Shown in pieces: positions 40,083 to 48,036 of a stretch of DNA of 64,000 bases; within the stretch, counting starts at the first letter, position 1; each line of letters opens with the position of its first letter. The stretch comes from JASLEW01 sp035544895 (GTDB taxonomy: Bacteria > Acidobacteriota > Thermoanaerobaculia > Multivoradales > UBA5704), in contig DASZZM010000021.1 of the NCBI GenBank assembly GCA_035544895.1, positions 1-64,000 of the forward strand, in the 5' to 3' direction. Under the pieces are notes generated by a model, which ran no database searches, had not been told where the DNA came from, and saw only the letters and a list, made by a program, of their open reading frames with translations. The translations under genes were made by a program, and so were the position numbers.

Positions 40083-40709
40083 ATCCAGGCCGCTGGCCTC
40101 GCGCTCTTCCTGTTCATCCCGCTGGTGCTCTTCCTCTTCGTGCGCCACCCCCGGCCGGTGGCGGGAAGCCTGGCGGCCGGGCTCGCGCTGATGCTGGGAC
40201 ACCGCCTCCTCGCCCGCCCCTACATGGAGCGGGTCCTGCCCATCAAATGCGTGTGGTGCAACCGGGTGGTGCCGGCGGTGCTGGACTCCTCGACCCGCAC
40301 CCTCGATCTCGCGGCGGGCGGCACCATCCAGCCGGCGCGCTGCTGCGCCGCCCACCTGGCGCCGGCGGCGCGGTTCTTCGCCCTCCTCGCCGCGGCGCGC
40401 TGGGTATTGCGTGGCGGGATCTTCATCCCCCTCGCCTTGCTCCTCGCCGCTCTCGCCGCCGCCGGCCTCGGCTGGCCCGCGGCGCTTCCTGCCGCCACGG
40501 CCCTGTTCCAGCTCGCCGTGGGGTTCACCGTCCTCGCGGCCTCGCTCGCCTACCCGGCGATGCCGGGGCCGGCCTCCCGCGCTGCCATCGCCGTTCCCTT
40601 CCCCGTGCACAATTTCTTCCTCCTCGGCGTCCGCAACCTGCTGTGGATCTTTCGCCTCGTCGGCCTGTGGTGGGTCTACGCCGGCATCGTCTATTGGCTG
40701 GGTAAGTAG
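40047..40709 (+). CDS. Polytopic membrane protein with CxxC motif, unknown function
   Basis: Protein of 220 aa that I do not recognise. Predicted helices lie at about residues 14-33, 38-53, 108-135, 138-165 and 190-215. Between helices 2 and 3 is a cytoplasmic or periplasmic segment with KCVWCNR (C68, C71) and ARCCAAHL (C99, C100, H103), which looks like a zinc ribbon. The annotated ATG lies inside the inverted repeat of the upstream element, so the first 10 or so residues may be element-derived and the original start may be different. The pilin-like genes follow 20 bases later on the same strand. Confidence 0.65.
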   Translation: MRASVPALRRAGIQAAGLALFLFIPLVLFLFVRHPRPVAGSLAAGLALMLGHRLLARPYMERVLPIKCVWCNRVVPAVLDSSTRTLDLAAGGTIQPARCCAAHLAPAARFFALLAAARWVLRGGIFIPLALLLAALAAAGLGWPAALPAATALFQLAVGFTVLAASLAYPAMPGPASRAAIAVPFPVHNFFLLGVRNLLWIFRLVGLWWVYAGIVYWLGK

Positions 40710-40728
40710 GGACAGGGGAGTCCGCCGG

Positions 40729-41193
40729 ATGCAGCGGATCGAGCCGCGGGGCGGTTTCACTCTCCTCGAAAGCCTGGTTGCGCTCGCCATCCTCGGCGTG
40801 GCGCTGCTGCTGGGGATGGCTCTCGTCCTGCAGCAGCCGCGGCTGCTGCGCCGCCTCGACGCCAGGCGCGAAGCGCTCCGCGCGCTCGATTCGACTCTCG
40901 AAGCCATCCGCGCCGGCGTCGTCCCTCTGCAGTCGAGCCAGCTCGACGGATTCGTCACCTCGGCCGGCAGCGGTGCGCCCAGGGACCTCGTCGTCTTCGT
41001 CGAGGTGACGGGCGGCGGCCGCCCCGATCTCTACCTGGTCACCCTGCGCGCCCGCTACTCGGTCTACGGGCAGAGCTTCGAGCCCAAAGTGCAGACCCTG
41101 TTCTGGAGGCAGGCCCAGCCGCCGCCCCTCGGGAGCACACCCGGCCCGGAAGGGCGAAGCGCGCAGACGCCAGGCGCTGCCCAGGGCCCGTGA
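40729..41193 (+). CDS. Type IV pilin-like protein (PilV/GspI-like minor pilin)
   Basis: Protein of 154 aa with a class III prepilin signal: six basic/polar residues, then GGFTLLESLVALAILGVALLLG, with cleavage expected after the second Gly and Glu at position 5 of the mature helix. The remainder is a small globular domain without known motifs and a Pro-rich tail. ATG 40729 has AGGGGAG about 9 nt upstream. Its stop overlaps the next pilin gene by 4 nt. Three pilin-like genes in a row are the usual arrangement of a minor pilin (tip complex) operon of a type IV pilus or type II secretion system. Confidence 0.85.
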   Translation: MQRIEPRGGFTLLESLVALAILGVALLLGMALVLQQPRLLRRLDARREALRALDSTLEAIRAGVVPLQSSQLDGFVTSAGSGAPRDLVVFVEVTGGGRPDLYLVTLRARYSVYGQSFEPKVQTLFWRQAQPPPLGSTPGPEGRSAQTPGAAQGP

Positions 41194-41750
41194 GCACCGT
41201 ACGGCGCCAGGCCGGTTTTACCCTCGTCGAGCTGTTGATCTCCTTCCTCCTGGTGATTCTCGCCCTGGCCCTGGCTGGCCAGCTCTTGATGGAAACGCAG
41301 CAGATGTTCGTCGACGCCGGCCGCGAACAGCTCGATCCCGCCGCGAGCCTGGTCATCGCCCGCATTCGCGGCGACGTGCTGGCGGCTTCGTCGTTTGCCG
41401 CGGTGCCCGACAGCCTCGGCGGTTGCGGGCAGCTCTGGCTGCAGGGCCACCCCCAGGGAACGGTGCTCTACCAGAAAGTCGGCGGCCAGTTGCGCCGTTC
41501 GCTCTTCGCGCCGGACGGCGCCCTCCAGGGCGGCAATACCCTCCTGCGCGGCCTCGGCGCTTGGGGCTGCTCCGACCTGGGAGGCGCCTTGGGGCATCAG
41601 CTCTTGCGCCTGCAGCTCACCTATCGGCGCAGCCGGGTGCGCCGCAGTCCGCTGCCGCTCCTCCCGGCGCAATGGGGTCCGGCGGCAGAGGACCGGACCG
41701 AGACTCTCTTCCTCGCCCCGCGCGGCGGGGGATTCGGCAGCCAATGGTGA
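41190..41750 (+). CDS. Type IV pilin-like protein (PilW/GspJ-like minor pilin)
   Basis: Protein of 186 aa. The N-terminus RRQAGFTLVELLISFLLVIL is a class III prepilin signal with the conserved G|FTLVE cleavage site. The mature part has ETQQMFVDAGREQLDPAASLVIARIRGDV, the amphipathic continuation of the long pilin helix, then beta-rich sequence with two cysteines (CGQLWLQG, WGCSDLGG) that may form a disulphide. GTG 41190 overlaps the preceding stop (GTGA). Most likely second member of a minor pilin complex. Confidence 0.85.
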   Translation: MSTVRRQAGFTLVELLISFLLVILALALAGQLLMETQQMFVDAGREQLDPAASLVIARIRGDVLAASSFAAVPDSLGGCGQLWLQGHPQGTVLYQKVGGQLRRSLFAPDGALQGGNTLLRGLGAWGCSDLGGALGHQLLRLQLTYRRSRVRRSPLPLLPAQWGPAAEDRTETLFLAPRGGGFGSQW

Positions 41751-42208
41751 CGGAGCCGGCCGGCTGGGCCGTTGCGCGACCGCGACCGCGAGGGGCGCGC
41801 GCCGGGTGTTTCGAGGGGGGCGAGGGGGGCGAGGGCGGCTATGCGCTGCTGCTGACGCTCTTCGTGCTCTTCATCCTGGCGTTTGCCCTTGCGCTTCTCG
41901 GCGAGTCGCTGGCCTGGCGCATGCGCCAGGTCCGCCAGGAGGCGCAGACCGTCGCCCTCGTCGCCCTCGCCGACGCTGCGCTGGCCGAGACCCTCTCCAA
42001 CCTGGCGGCGGCCCCCGCCTTCCCGGGTATCGCCGAGCACCCGTTCGGGGGCGGCACGGTCGCCAGCAGCGTCCAGCTCCTCGGCCCGCGCCGCTACCGC
42101 GTCGTGGCCACCGCCACATACGCCACCCGCAAACGCGCTGTCGAAGCCCTGGTCGCACGCGATGCGAACGGCACCCAGGTCACTCTCTGGCGCCGCCTCG
42201 CCCAGTGA
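41744..42208 (+). CDS. PilX-like minor pilin / membrane-anchored protein
   Basis: Protein of 154 aa with one N-terminal helix GYALLLTLFVLFILAFALAL preceded by a Gly/Glu-rich stretch (FEGGEGGEGG). The helix start resembles PilX-type prepilins, which have a degenerate cleavage site and lack the usual FTL. Then ESLAWRMRQVRQEAQTVALVALADAAL extends the helix. ATG 41744 overlaps the previous stop. Role as third minor pilin is inferred from position. No assembly ATPase, platform protein or major pilin gene is in the window. Confidence 0.7.
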   Translation: MVTEPAGWAVARPRPRGARAGCFEGGEGGEGGYALLLTLFVLFILAFALALLGESLAWRMRQVRQEAQTVALVALADAALAETLSNLAAAPAFPGIAEHPFGGGTVASSVQLLGPRRYRVVATATYATRKRAVEALVARDANGTQVTLWRRLAQ

Positions 42209-42274
42209 GCCGACACCCGCGCCAGAACCTTTCCATCCGGATCTACGTCTCTAGCAGTAGAGAAACCCTTGCGC

Positions 42275-42991
42275 ATGCCGCTCTCGCCTCCCACTCCCGA
42301 CCTCTTGCTGGCGCGCCGGGCCGCCGCCGGCAAGGTCGCGGCGTGGGACGAGATCCTCGACCGCTATGCCCAGCGCCTGTTCAACCTGGCCTTGCAGTTC
42401 GCCGGCTCGATCGAGGAAGCCGAAGACCTCACTCAGGAAATCTTCCTGCGCCTGTTCCAGAATCTCGGCCGCTACCGCGGAGAGGCTCCCCTGGCCGGCT
42501 GGGCGCTCCGCCTGTCGCGCAACCTTTGCATCGACCACTACCGCCGCACCCGCCAGGAGCGCCGCTCGACGGCCGTTCCGGAAGAGGTGTTGCAACGCCT
42601 GCCGGCGCTCGACGATCCGCGCGCCGACGCCGAGCGGCGGCAGCAGCTACGGGCCGTCTATTCCGCCCTGGAGGAGATGCCCGAGGAGCTCGCCGAGGTG
42701 GCCGTGCTGCGCGACCTCCAGGGGTGGAGCGAGGACGAGACCGCTGCCTACCTGGAAATGCCGGTAGGGACCGTGAAGTCGCGCCTCCACCGCGCCCGCC
42801 GCGACCTCGCCGCCAGGGTAGCCGCGCGGCAGGCCGTGCAGCAGGGGACTCGTGAGAGGTCCGGGCCGGCGCCTGGCGCTGCTGGCGTGCAGACCGGGCC
42901 GGCGCGCGCCACCGATGTGGAGACCGAGCCGGCGCCTGGCGCCGCCGATGTGCGGCTGTCGCCGCTGCTCGCCGAGGCATTGCAATGTTGA
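42275..42991 (+). CDS. ECF-type RNA polymerase sigma factor
   Basis: Sigma-70 family factor of 238 aa. Region 2 spans about residues 25-95 (RLFNLALQFAGSIEEAEDLTQEIFLRLFQ) and region 4 about 120-178 (GWSEDETAAYLEMPVGTVKS, a helix-turn-helix for -35 recognition). Region 3 is missing, as in ECF factors. ATG 42275 is six bases after an alternative TTG. The C-terminal 55 residues are an unusual Pro/Gly/Ala extension with an imperfect repeat (GPAPGAAGVQTGPA, EPAPGAADV). The gene product directly downstream, overlapping by 7 nt, is probably its anti-sigma factor. Confidence 0.9.
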   Translation: MPLSPPTPDLLLARRAAAGKVAAWDEILDRYAQRLFNLALQFAGSIEEAEDLTQEIFLRLFQNLGRYRGEAPLAGWALRLSRNLCIDHYRRTRQERRSTAVPEEVLQRLPALDDPRADAERRQQLRAVYSALEEMPEELAEVAVLRDLQGWSEDETAAYLEMPVGTVKSRLHRARRDLAARVAARQAVQQGTRERSGPAPGAAGVQTGPARATDVETEPAPGAADVRLSPLLAEALQC

Positions 42992-43500
42992 GCCAGGCCG
43001 GTCTGCACCTGCCACTGCCGGCGCGCCTGCGGCGCGCGCTGGAGTGCATTCCCCGGCAGGAAGGCCAGGCGCCGCTGCCGCAGATCGCCGTGCCGCCCGG
43101 CCTCGCTCTCCGTCTGCACCAGCTCGCCGCAGGCGGCGCGCGCGGCCGGCGCGGCTGGCGGGCAGGGCGGCTGCCGCCGTTGTGGTTGCGGAGCGCCCGC
43201 TATGCCGTCGCCGCCAGCTGCTTGTTGACCCTGGCCGCCGGGTCGGCCTTCGGCGGGCCCGCCGCCCTCGGCCGCGATCTCGTGGAGTCGCTGAACCGCT
43301 TCAGCGCCGCGCCGGCGCCCGCGGGCAGCTCGTCTCACCGGCCGGGGCCTCTCGAGACCTTCGCCGGCACGGTCGCCGCCGGCTGCGGCGCCGCGAGCCG
43401 ATCGCTCCACGCGTCGGTCGAGGGCCTCGGCCAGCGGCTGACCCGGGCGACCGAGGAGCTCCTTGCATCCGATCACTCGAACAGAAAGAGGAAACGATGA
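42985..43500 (+). CDS. Probable membrane-bound anti-sigma factor
   Basis: Protein of 171 aa, not recognised by motif. It has a short N-terminal cytoplasmic part with LRRALECIPRQ, one predicted transmembrane helix (about residues 73-92, YAVAASCLLTLAAGSAFGG) and an exported Ala/Ser-rich tail. A small cytoplasmic domain followed by one helix, encoded directly after an ECF sigma factor with an overlapping start, is the usual layout of anti-sigma factors. No HxxxCxxC zinc motif is visible. The assignment rests on position and topology. Confidence 0.55.
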   Translation: MLSQAGLHLPLPARLRRALECIPRQEGQAPLPQIAVPPGLALRLHQLAAGGARGRRGWRAGRLPPLWLRSARYAVAASCLLTLAAGSAFGGPAALGRDLVESLNRFSAAPAPAGSSSHRPGPLETFAGTVAAGCGAASRSLHASVEGLGQRLTRATEELLASDHSNRKRKR

Positions 43501-44075
43501 GCGAAAGCCTGCACGCCTACGACCCCCAACCCTCTGAGACGGCCTCTGCCCCTCCGGCCGCTTCCGGCCATCCCACCGCTCCCTCCCGCCTGGCCGCGGA
43601 GGGTCCGGGCGCCGCCCCGGCGGCGGGATGGCTGCCCAAGAGCCCCTGGTTTGCCGCCCTGCTCTCCATCATGCCGGGGCTGGGCAACGTCTACAACGGC
43701 CTCTACCTGCGCGGCGTGACCTCCTTCCTGATCGGCGCGTCCCTGATCGCCATCGCCGCGCGGCACCATCCGCTCTTCGGCCTGGCCATCGGCTTCTTCT
43801 GGCCGTTCAACATGATCGACGCCTTCCGCCAGGCGACTCTGATCAACTTCGGCTACGCGCAGGACCTCGGGCTGCCCGACCGGCCGCCGATCCCCCATGC
43901 CGACCAGGGGGGCTTCACCGCCGGCGGCATCCTGGTGATCATCGGCCTCTTCGCCCTGGTGGATCGCTACACCCGCCTCGACGTCGACTTCCTCGTCGAT
44001 CTCTGGCCGGTGGCCCTGGTCCTGATCGGCGCCTGGATCGTCTGGGGCTCCCTTCGCGAGCGCAAGAGACAATGA
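43497..44075 (+). CDS. TM2-like/DUF5668-type membrane protein
   Basis: Protein of 192 aa. After a 45-residue Pro/Ala-rich cytoplasmic segment, LLSIMPGLGNVYNGLYLRG and FFWPFNMIDAFRQA resemble the two short helices of TM2-type domains. The C-terminal part (GGILVIIGLFALVDRY, LWPVALVLIGAWIVWGS) matches the LiaF/DUF5668 transmembrane unit often linked to envelope-stress systems. ATG 43497 overlaps the preceding stop, and AAAGAGG serves as ribosome site. Coupled to the sigma/anti-sigma pair, it is probably part of a membrane stress response. Molecular role unknown. Confidence 0.75.
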   Translation: MSESLHAYDPQPSETASAPPAASGHPTAPSRLAAEGPGAAPAAGWLPKSPWFAALLSIMPGLGNVYNGLYLRGVTSFLIGASLIAIAARHHPLFGLAIGFFWPFNMIDAFRQATLINFGYAQDLGLPDRPPIPHADQGGFTAGGILVIIGLFALVDRYTRLDVDFLVDLWPVALVLIGAWIVWGSLRERKRQ

Positions 44076-45808
44076 AGAAAGCGTGGCGCGGATGCCTCAC
44101 GTTGCTGGTGGCGGCCTCGAGCACGGCCGCCCAACCTCCGGCTCCGGAGGCGCTGCGCTTGGAATTCGGCGTCATGATCCCCATGCGGGACGGGATCAAG
44201 CTGGCCACCGACGTATGGCTGCCCGAGCCGCCCGGCCGCTACCCCGTCTTGCTGGCGCGAACTCCCTATCTGAAGACCGGGCTCGGGCTGAACGAATGGG
44301 CCCGCTATTTCGCGAGTCGCGGTTATGCCTTTGCCGTCCAAGATACGCGGGGCCGGGGTGACTCGGAAGGAACGTTCGACTCCTTCTTCGGCGAAGGGAG
44401 GGACGGCTACGACACCATCGAGTGGCTGGCGGCGCAAGCGTGGTCGAATGGTCGAGTGGGCACTCTGGGGCCTTCTTATCTCGGCACGGCGCAATGGCTG
44501 GCCGCGCGTGAGCAGCCGCCGCACCTGGTCTGTATAGCGCCGGTGGCGGCGGCTGGCCGCTGGTTCGAAGAGTTTCCCTACACGGGCGGCGCCTTCTCGG
44601 AGGCCGGCGCGCTCGCCTGGGTCAACGAGGTGTCGGGCCGCATCGACCAGGAGGCCAATTCAGGGGACATCAATTGGGCCAAGGTCCTGGCCCACCGGCC
44701 GATCCTGACCGCCGACTCCGTGATGGGGCGGAAGATGCCGCTCTATCGCGACTGGCTCACCAATTCGACCACGGGTCCCTACTGGGACCGGCTGCGCTTC
44801 ACTGCGAAGGATTTCGCCGCGGCCAGCATACCCACCTTGACCGTCACCGGCTGGTACGACGCCGACCAGCCGGGCTCGCTGTTCTACTGGCGGGGGCTCA
44901 TGGCCAACGCCCCGAGACGAGACCGGCAGTTCCTGCTCGTGGGTCCCTGGCGACACATCGAGGCTTTCCGGGGCGGATCGACCAAGGTAGGCGACAGCCA
45001 GTTCTCACCCGATTCGATCGTCGACAGCAAGGCGATTCACTTGGCGTTTTTCGATTGGTGCCTGAAGGGCAAGAGCTCCAGCTTCGATGCCCCTCGCGCG
45101 CGGATCTATGTGACCGGAGCCAATGTCTGGCGGAGCTTCGATGACTATCCACCTGCGGCTGCAAGGCCGCGACAGCTCTATCTGGCGGGCGGAGGCCACG
45201 CCAACTCGAGCAGCGGCGACGGCAAGCTCAGCTGGGAGCCGGCTGCCGATTCGCCTCCGGACAGGTTCGCCTTCGACCCCAAGAACCCGGTCCCCGGCAG
45301 CCTGGGAGAGTGGGGATCGGACCGCCGGGCGGCCCAGGCTCGTGAGGACGTCCTGGTCTACACCAGCGACGTGTTGAAAGAGACCCTCGAGGTCATCGGC
45401 GGCGTGGTCGTCAACCTGCGGGCGGCGACCGATGCACGCGACACCGACTTTACTGCCGTGCTCTCCGACGTCGGACCCGCCGGCTCGGCGCTGATGTTGG
45501 GGCCTCTGGTCGGCATCCGCCGTGCTCGTTACCGGAATGGGTACGATCGGGAGGAGCTGCTGACGCCCGGAAAGGTCGAGAGCTACCGGATCGAGCTCTT
45601 CGATATCGCGCATACCTTCGAGCCCGGACACCGGATCCGGCTGGAGATTTCGAGCAGCGCCGCGCCTGCCTACAACCCGAATCAGAACACGGGCAACGTG
45701 GTCGCCACGGACACCGAGTGGAGAGTAGCCCACCAGACGATCTACCACTCTCGCCCGCTGTCGTCGTCGATCACCCTGCCAGTGGTGAGTCCGGAGCAAG
45801 CCAACTAA
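44072..45808 (+). CDS. CocE/NonD family hydrolase (X-Pro dipeptidyl-peptidase-like)
   Basis: Secreted alpha/beta hydrolase of 578 aa. A signal peptide (about 1-20, LTLLVAASSTAAQ) precedes the catalytic domain. The nucleophile is S135 in LGPSYLG, the acid is the Asp of GWYDADQPG near residue 263, and the histidine is in VGPWRHIEAF near 295. A C-terminal jelly-roll domain (about 350-578, IELFDIAHTFEPGHRIRLEIS) is typical of CocE, glutaryl-7-ACA acylase and X-Pro peptidases. Substrate may be a dipeptide or an ester. ATG 44072 overlaps the upstream stop. The 3' end overlaps the convergent serine hydrolase by 4 nt. Confidence 0.92.
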   Translation: MKKAWRGCLTLLVAASSTAAQPPAPEALRLEFGVMIPMRDGIKLATDVWLPEPPGRYPVLLARTPYLKTGLGLNEWARYFASRGYAFAVQDTRGRGDSEGTFDSFFGEGRDGYDTIEWLAAQAWSNGRVGTLGPSYLGTAQWLAAREQPPHLVCIAPVAAAGRWFEEFPYTGGAFSEAGALAWVNEVSGRIDQEANSGDINWAKVLAHRPILTADSVMGRKMPLYRDWLTNSTTGPYWDRLRFTAKDFAAASIPTLTVTGWYDADQPGSLFYWRGLMANAPRRDRQFLLVGPWRHIEAFRGGSTKVGDSQFSPDSIVDSKAIHLAFFDWCLKGKSSSFDAPRARIYVTGANVWRSFDDYPPAAARPRQLYLAGGGHANSSSGDGKLSWEPAADSPPDRFAFDPKNPVPGSLGEWGSDRRAAQAREDVLVYTSDVLKETLEVIGGVVVNLRAATDARDTDFTAVLSDVGPAGSALMLGPLVGIRRARYRNGYDREELLTPGKVESYRIELFDIAHTFEPGHRIRLEISSSAAPAYNPNQNTGNVVATDTEWRVAHQTIYHSRPLSSSITLPVVSPEQAN

Positions 45809-47106
45809 GACAAGAGCCCGAGATCGCAGTAGATGGCGTCGAGCACGGCGCGGATGCGGCTCTCGTGCTCGGCGCTGCTCGGCATGCCGTTGAAGGTCAA
45901 GGCGACGGCGAGGCCGCGCTCGGGATCGGCGAAGCCGGTCGAGGAGCGGTTGCCGCTGTGGCCGAAGGTGCGCGGCGAGGCGTGGTGGCCATAGCCGTAA
46001 GGGACGGTGTCGGCGCCATATTGCCGCGAGTCGACGATGAAGCCGAGCCCCCAGTCGATGACGTGCTGGAAGGTATGGTCCACCATGCCGGTGCGGTGCC
46101 GCGCGGTGAGCGCCTCGACCGCCTGGGACGAGAGGATGGAGCGGCCCGCGCCGCCCGGCACCCCGGCCGGCACCCGGCCGCGCCCCAGCAGCATCTCGTA
46201 GAAGCGCCCGAGCTCCCGCAGCGGCCCGTAGCCGTTGCCCCCGGGGTTGGTGCCCGTGCACCAAGCCTCGGAGTCCCAGGTCTGCGCGCCTGCGGCCCGC
46301 TCGCCACGCTCGCTCTGGACGTTGGACGTGTCGTACATCGCCCCGATCCGCCCCGCGCTTAGGTAGGCGCGATAGCGCTCGACCGGCATGCCCACCCACG
46401 AGTCGAGCATGCCGAGCGGCGCGAAAATCTCATCGCGCACGTAAGTGGAGAAGGAGCGGCCGTCGAGCCGCCGCACGACCTCGCCGAGCATGAACCAGCT
46501 CGAGGCCAGGTGGTAGCCGGCCTTGCGTCCGGGCACCCAGCGCGGCTCGGGGCGCATGGCGGCGATGCGGGCGACGATCCGCTCCCACGGCTCGCCCGGC
46601 CAGCCCACCTCGAGCATGCGGATGCCGGCGGTATGGGTGAGCAGGTGGCGCAGGGTGATCGCCTCCTTGCCGTGCGCCGCGAACTCGGGAATGTGGCGCG
46701 CCACCGGGTCGTCCAGCTCGAGGAGCCCACGCTCCCAGAGCTGGCTCACTGCCACCGCCGCCACCGGCTTGGTCGAGGAAAGCCAGAGCATCAGGTGGCC
46801 CGGCGTCAGCGGCTCGCCGGGCCGGTTCTCGCCCACGGCCGCGTCGGCCACCACCTCGCCGCCCAGCGACACGTAGACCTGCGCCCCCAGGTGCAGGCGC
46901 TCGCCGATCCCCCTCTCGATGGCTTCCCGCGTGTCAGGCAGTCGTTCCAGCCGATCGGCCGCCACGCCATTGCCTCCCGCCCATGAAAAAGCCACCCGCC
47001 GCAGCGGCGGCAGGTGGAGGGCCCGGAGGACGCTCCACCGGTCCCATCGAAGAACCGGATAGGCAAGAACAGTGCCATCGGGCCGGTCCAGCCTGGTAGC
47101 ATTCAT
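45805..47106 (-). CDS. Class C beta-lactamase-like serine hydrolase
   Basis: Protein of 433 aa of the beta-lactamase/penicillin-binding/esterase EstB group. The nucleophile motif SxxK is S110-STK (WLSSTKPVAAV). The later LLTHTAGIRMLE, GRKAGYHLAS (Tyr of YxS/N) and FGHSGNRSS (in place of KTG, as in many esterases) are in family order. No signal peptide is evident, so it may be cytoplasmic. The start ATG 47106 is separated by only 2 bases from the start of the divergent mntA gene, so one of the two true starts is probably internal. Substrate unknown. Confidence 0.88.
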   Translation of the reverse strand: MNATRLDRPDGTVLAYPVLRWDRWSVLRALHLPPLRRVAFSWAGGNGVAADRLERLPDTREAIERGIGERLHLGAQVYVSLGGEVVADAAVGENRPGEPLTPGHLMLWLSSTKPVAAVAVSQLWERGLLELDDPVARHIPEFAAHGKEAITLRHLLTHTAGIRMLEVGWPGEPWERIVARIAAMRPEPRWVPGRKAGYHLASSWFMLGEVVRRLDGRSFSTYVRDEIFAPLGMLDSWVGMPVERYRAYLSAGRIGAMYDTSNVQSERGERAAGAQTWDSEAWCTGTNPGGNGYGPLRELGRFYEMLLGRGRVPAGVPGGAGRSILSSQAVEALTARHRTGMVDHTFQHVIDWGLGFIVDSRQYGADTVPYGYGHHASPRTFGHSGNRSSTGFADPERGLAVALTFNGMPSSAEHESRIRAVLDAIYCDLGLLS

Positions 47107-47108
47107 CT

Positions 47109-47522
47109 GTGGCGCTGCTCGACCAGATGCGGGACGTGTTGGCGAGCGTCCCTGCCGTTCGCTTCGCCACCGTGTTCGGTTCCCAGGCGCGGGGCCAGGA
47201 GCGCGCCGGCAGCGACATCGACATCGGGCTCCTCCTCGATCCGGATACGCCCGAGCTACGGGTCAAGATCGAGGCCGAGCTGGGCCGGGCCGCCAAGCGC
47301 CAAGTCGATCTTGTCTTTCTCGACTCCGCGCCCCCGCTGCTGCGCTTCGAGATCGCCCGTGACGGCGTTCTCCTCGTCGCCCGCGACCGCAACGACTGGG
47401 TCGACTTCCGTACCCGCGCCATGCTCGACTGGTGGGACTGGGCGCCGACTGCCCGCCTGATCGACGAAGCCGCAATCCGCCGCCTCCGGGAGAAAGCCGG
47501 CCCTCGAGATGGTCCGTCCTGA
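47109..47522 (+). CDS. mntA: MntA-like nucleotidyltransferase antitoxin
   Basis: Minimal nucleotidyltransferase of 137 aa. It contains the exact GSx10DxD active-site pattern (G24-S25, then D36 and D38 in GSDIDIGLLL), followed by the third acidic residue in RQVDLVFLD. MntA proteins neutralise HepT toxins by transferring AMP groups to a tyrosine in the toxin; the gene order antitoxin-toxin is as found here. GTG 47109 is the outermost start; ATG 47127 would shorten it by six residues and would relieve the collision with the divergent hydrolase gene. It overlaps hepT by 14 nt. Confidence 0.88.
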   Translation: MALLDQMRDVLASVPAVRFATVFGSQARGQERAGSDIDIGLLLDPDTPELRVKIEAELGRAAKRQVDLVFLDSAPPLLRFEIARDGVLLVARDRNDWVDFRTRAMLDWWDWAPTARLIDEAAIRRLREKAGPRDGPS

Positions 47523-47928
47523 AATTGCACGCCACAAGATCGCCAGCGCCTCGATGCGCCTCGAGCAGGCCGAGACCCTTGTGTCGCGGTCGCGCGAGCA
47601 GTTCCTGGCAGATCCGCGGGGCCGCGACCTGGCAAGCTTCTATCTCATGCTGGCCATTCAGGATGTCATCGACCTGGCCGCCCACTGGGTGGCCGACGCC
47701 GGCTGGCCGATGCCTACGGACGCCGCCTCGACCTTCGGCCTGATCGCCGATCAGGGCGCGATCGATCGGGAGCTTGCCGACGGCCTGCGGGCGGCCGTCG
47801 GGCTGCGCAACCGCATCGCCCACGGCTATGGAACCCTGGACCACGCCCGCCTGCACGACGAATTCAGCCGCGGAGTGGCAACGCTGCGCCGCTTCCTGGC
47901 AGCCGTCGCCGTGGCTTCCGGGATGTAG
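47509..47928 (+). CDS. hepT: HepT-like HEPN toxin (DUF86)
   Basis: HEPN-domain protein of 139 aa. The catalytic RNase motif Rx4HxY is intact (R100, H105, Y107 in LRNRIAHGYG); Y107 is the residue that MntA modifies in characterised systems. Four helices with DLASFYLMLAIQDVIDLA and FGLIADQGAIDREL agree with the DUF86/HepT family. ATG 47509 is within the end of mntA, so the two are coupled. HepT cleaves RNA (in some systems tRNA) when not AMPylated. The pair is likely a plasmid/prophage or defence-linked module; nothing else mobile is visible beside it. Confidence 0.88.
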   Translation: MVRPEIARHKIASASMRLEQAETLVSRSREQFLADPRGRDLASFYLMLAIQDVIDLAAHWVADAGWPMPTDAASTFGLIADQGAIDRELADGLRAAVGLRNRIAHGYGTLDHARLHDEFSRGVATLRRFLAAVAVASGM

Positions 47929-48036
47929 CCCCTTTCTCGGCGGTAACGGGGGTCGGGATGCTCAAGCTGCCAGGCTGTTCTATCGTGCGCAGGGTATGAT
48001 CCGGCGGAGGCCGCGTTCGCGCGGTGAACTGAGACG

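Noticed and set aside
37907..40117. A long open frame (over 700 codons) antisense to the group II intron
   Set aside because: It runs opposite to intron RNA and maturase, has no recognisable domain and is explained by GC-rich codon bias.
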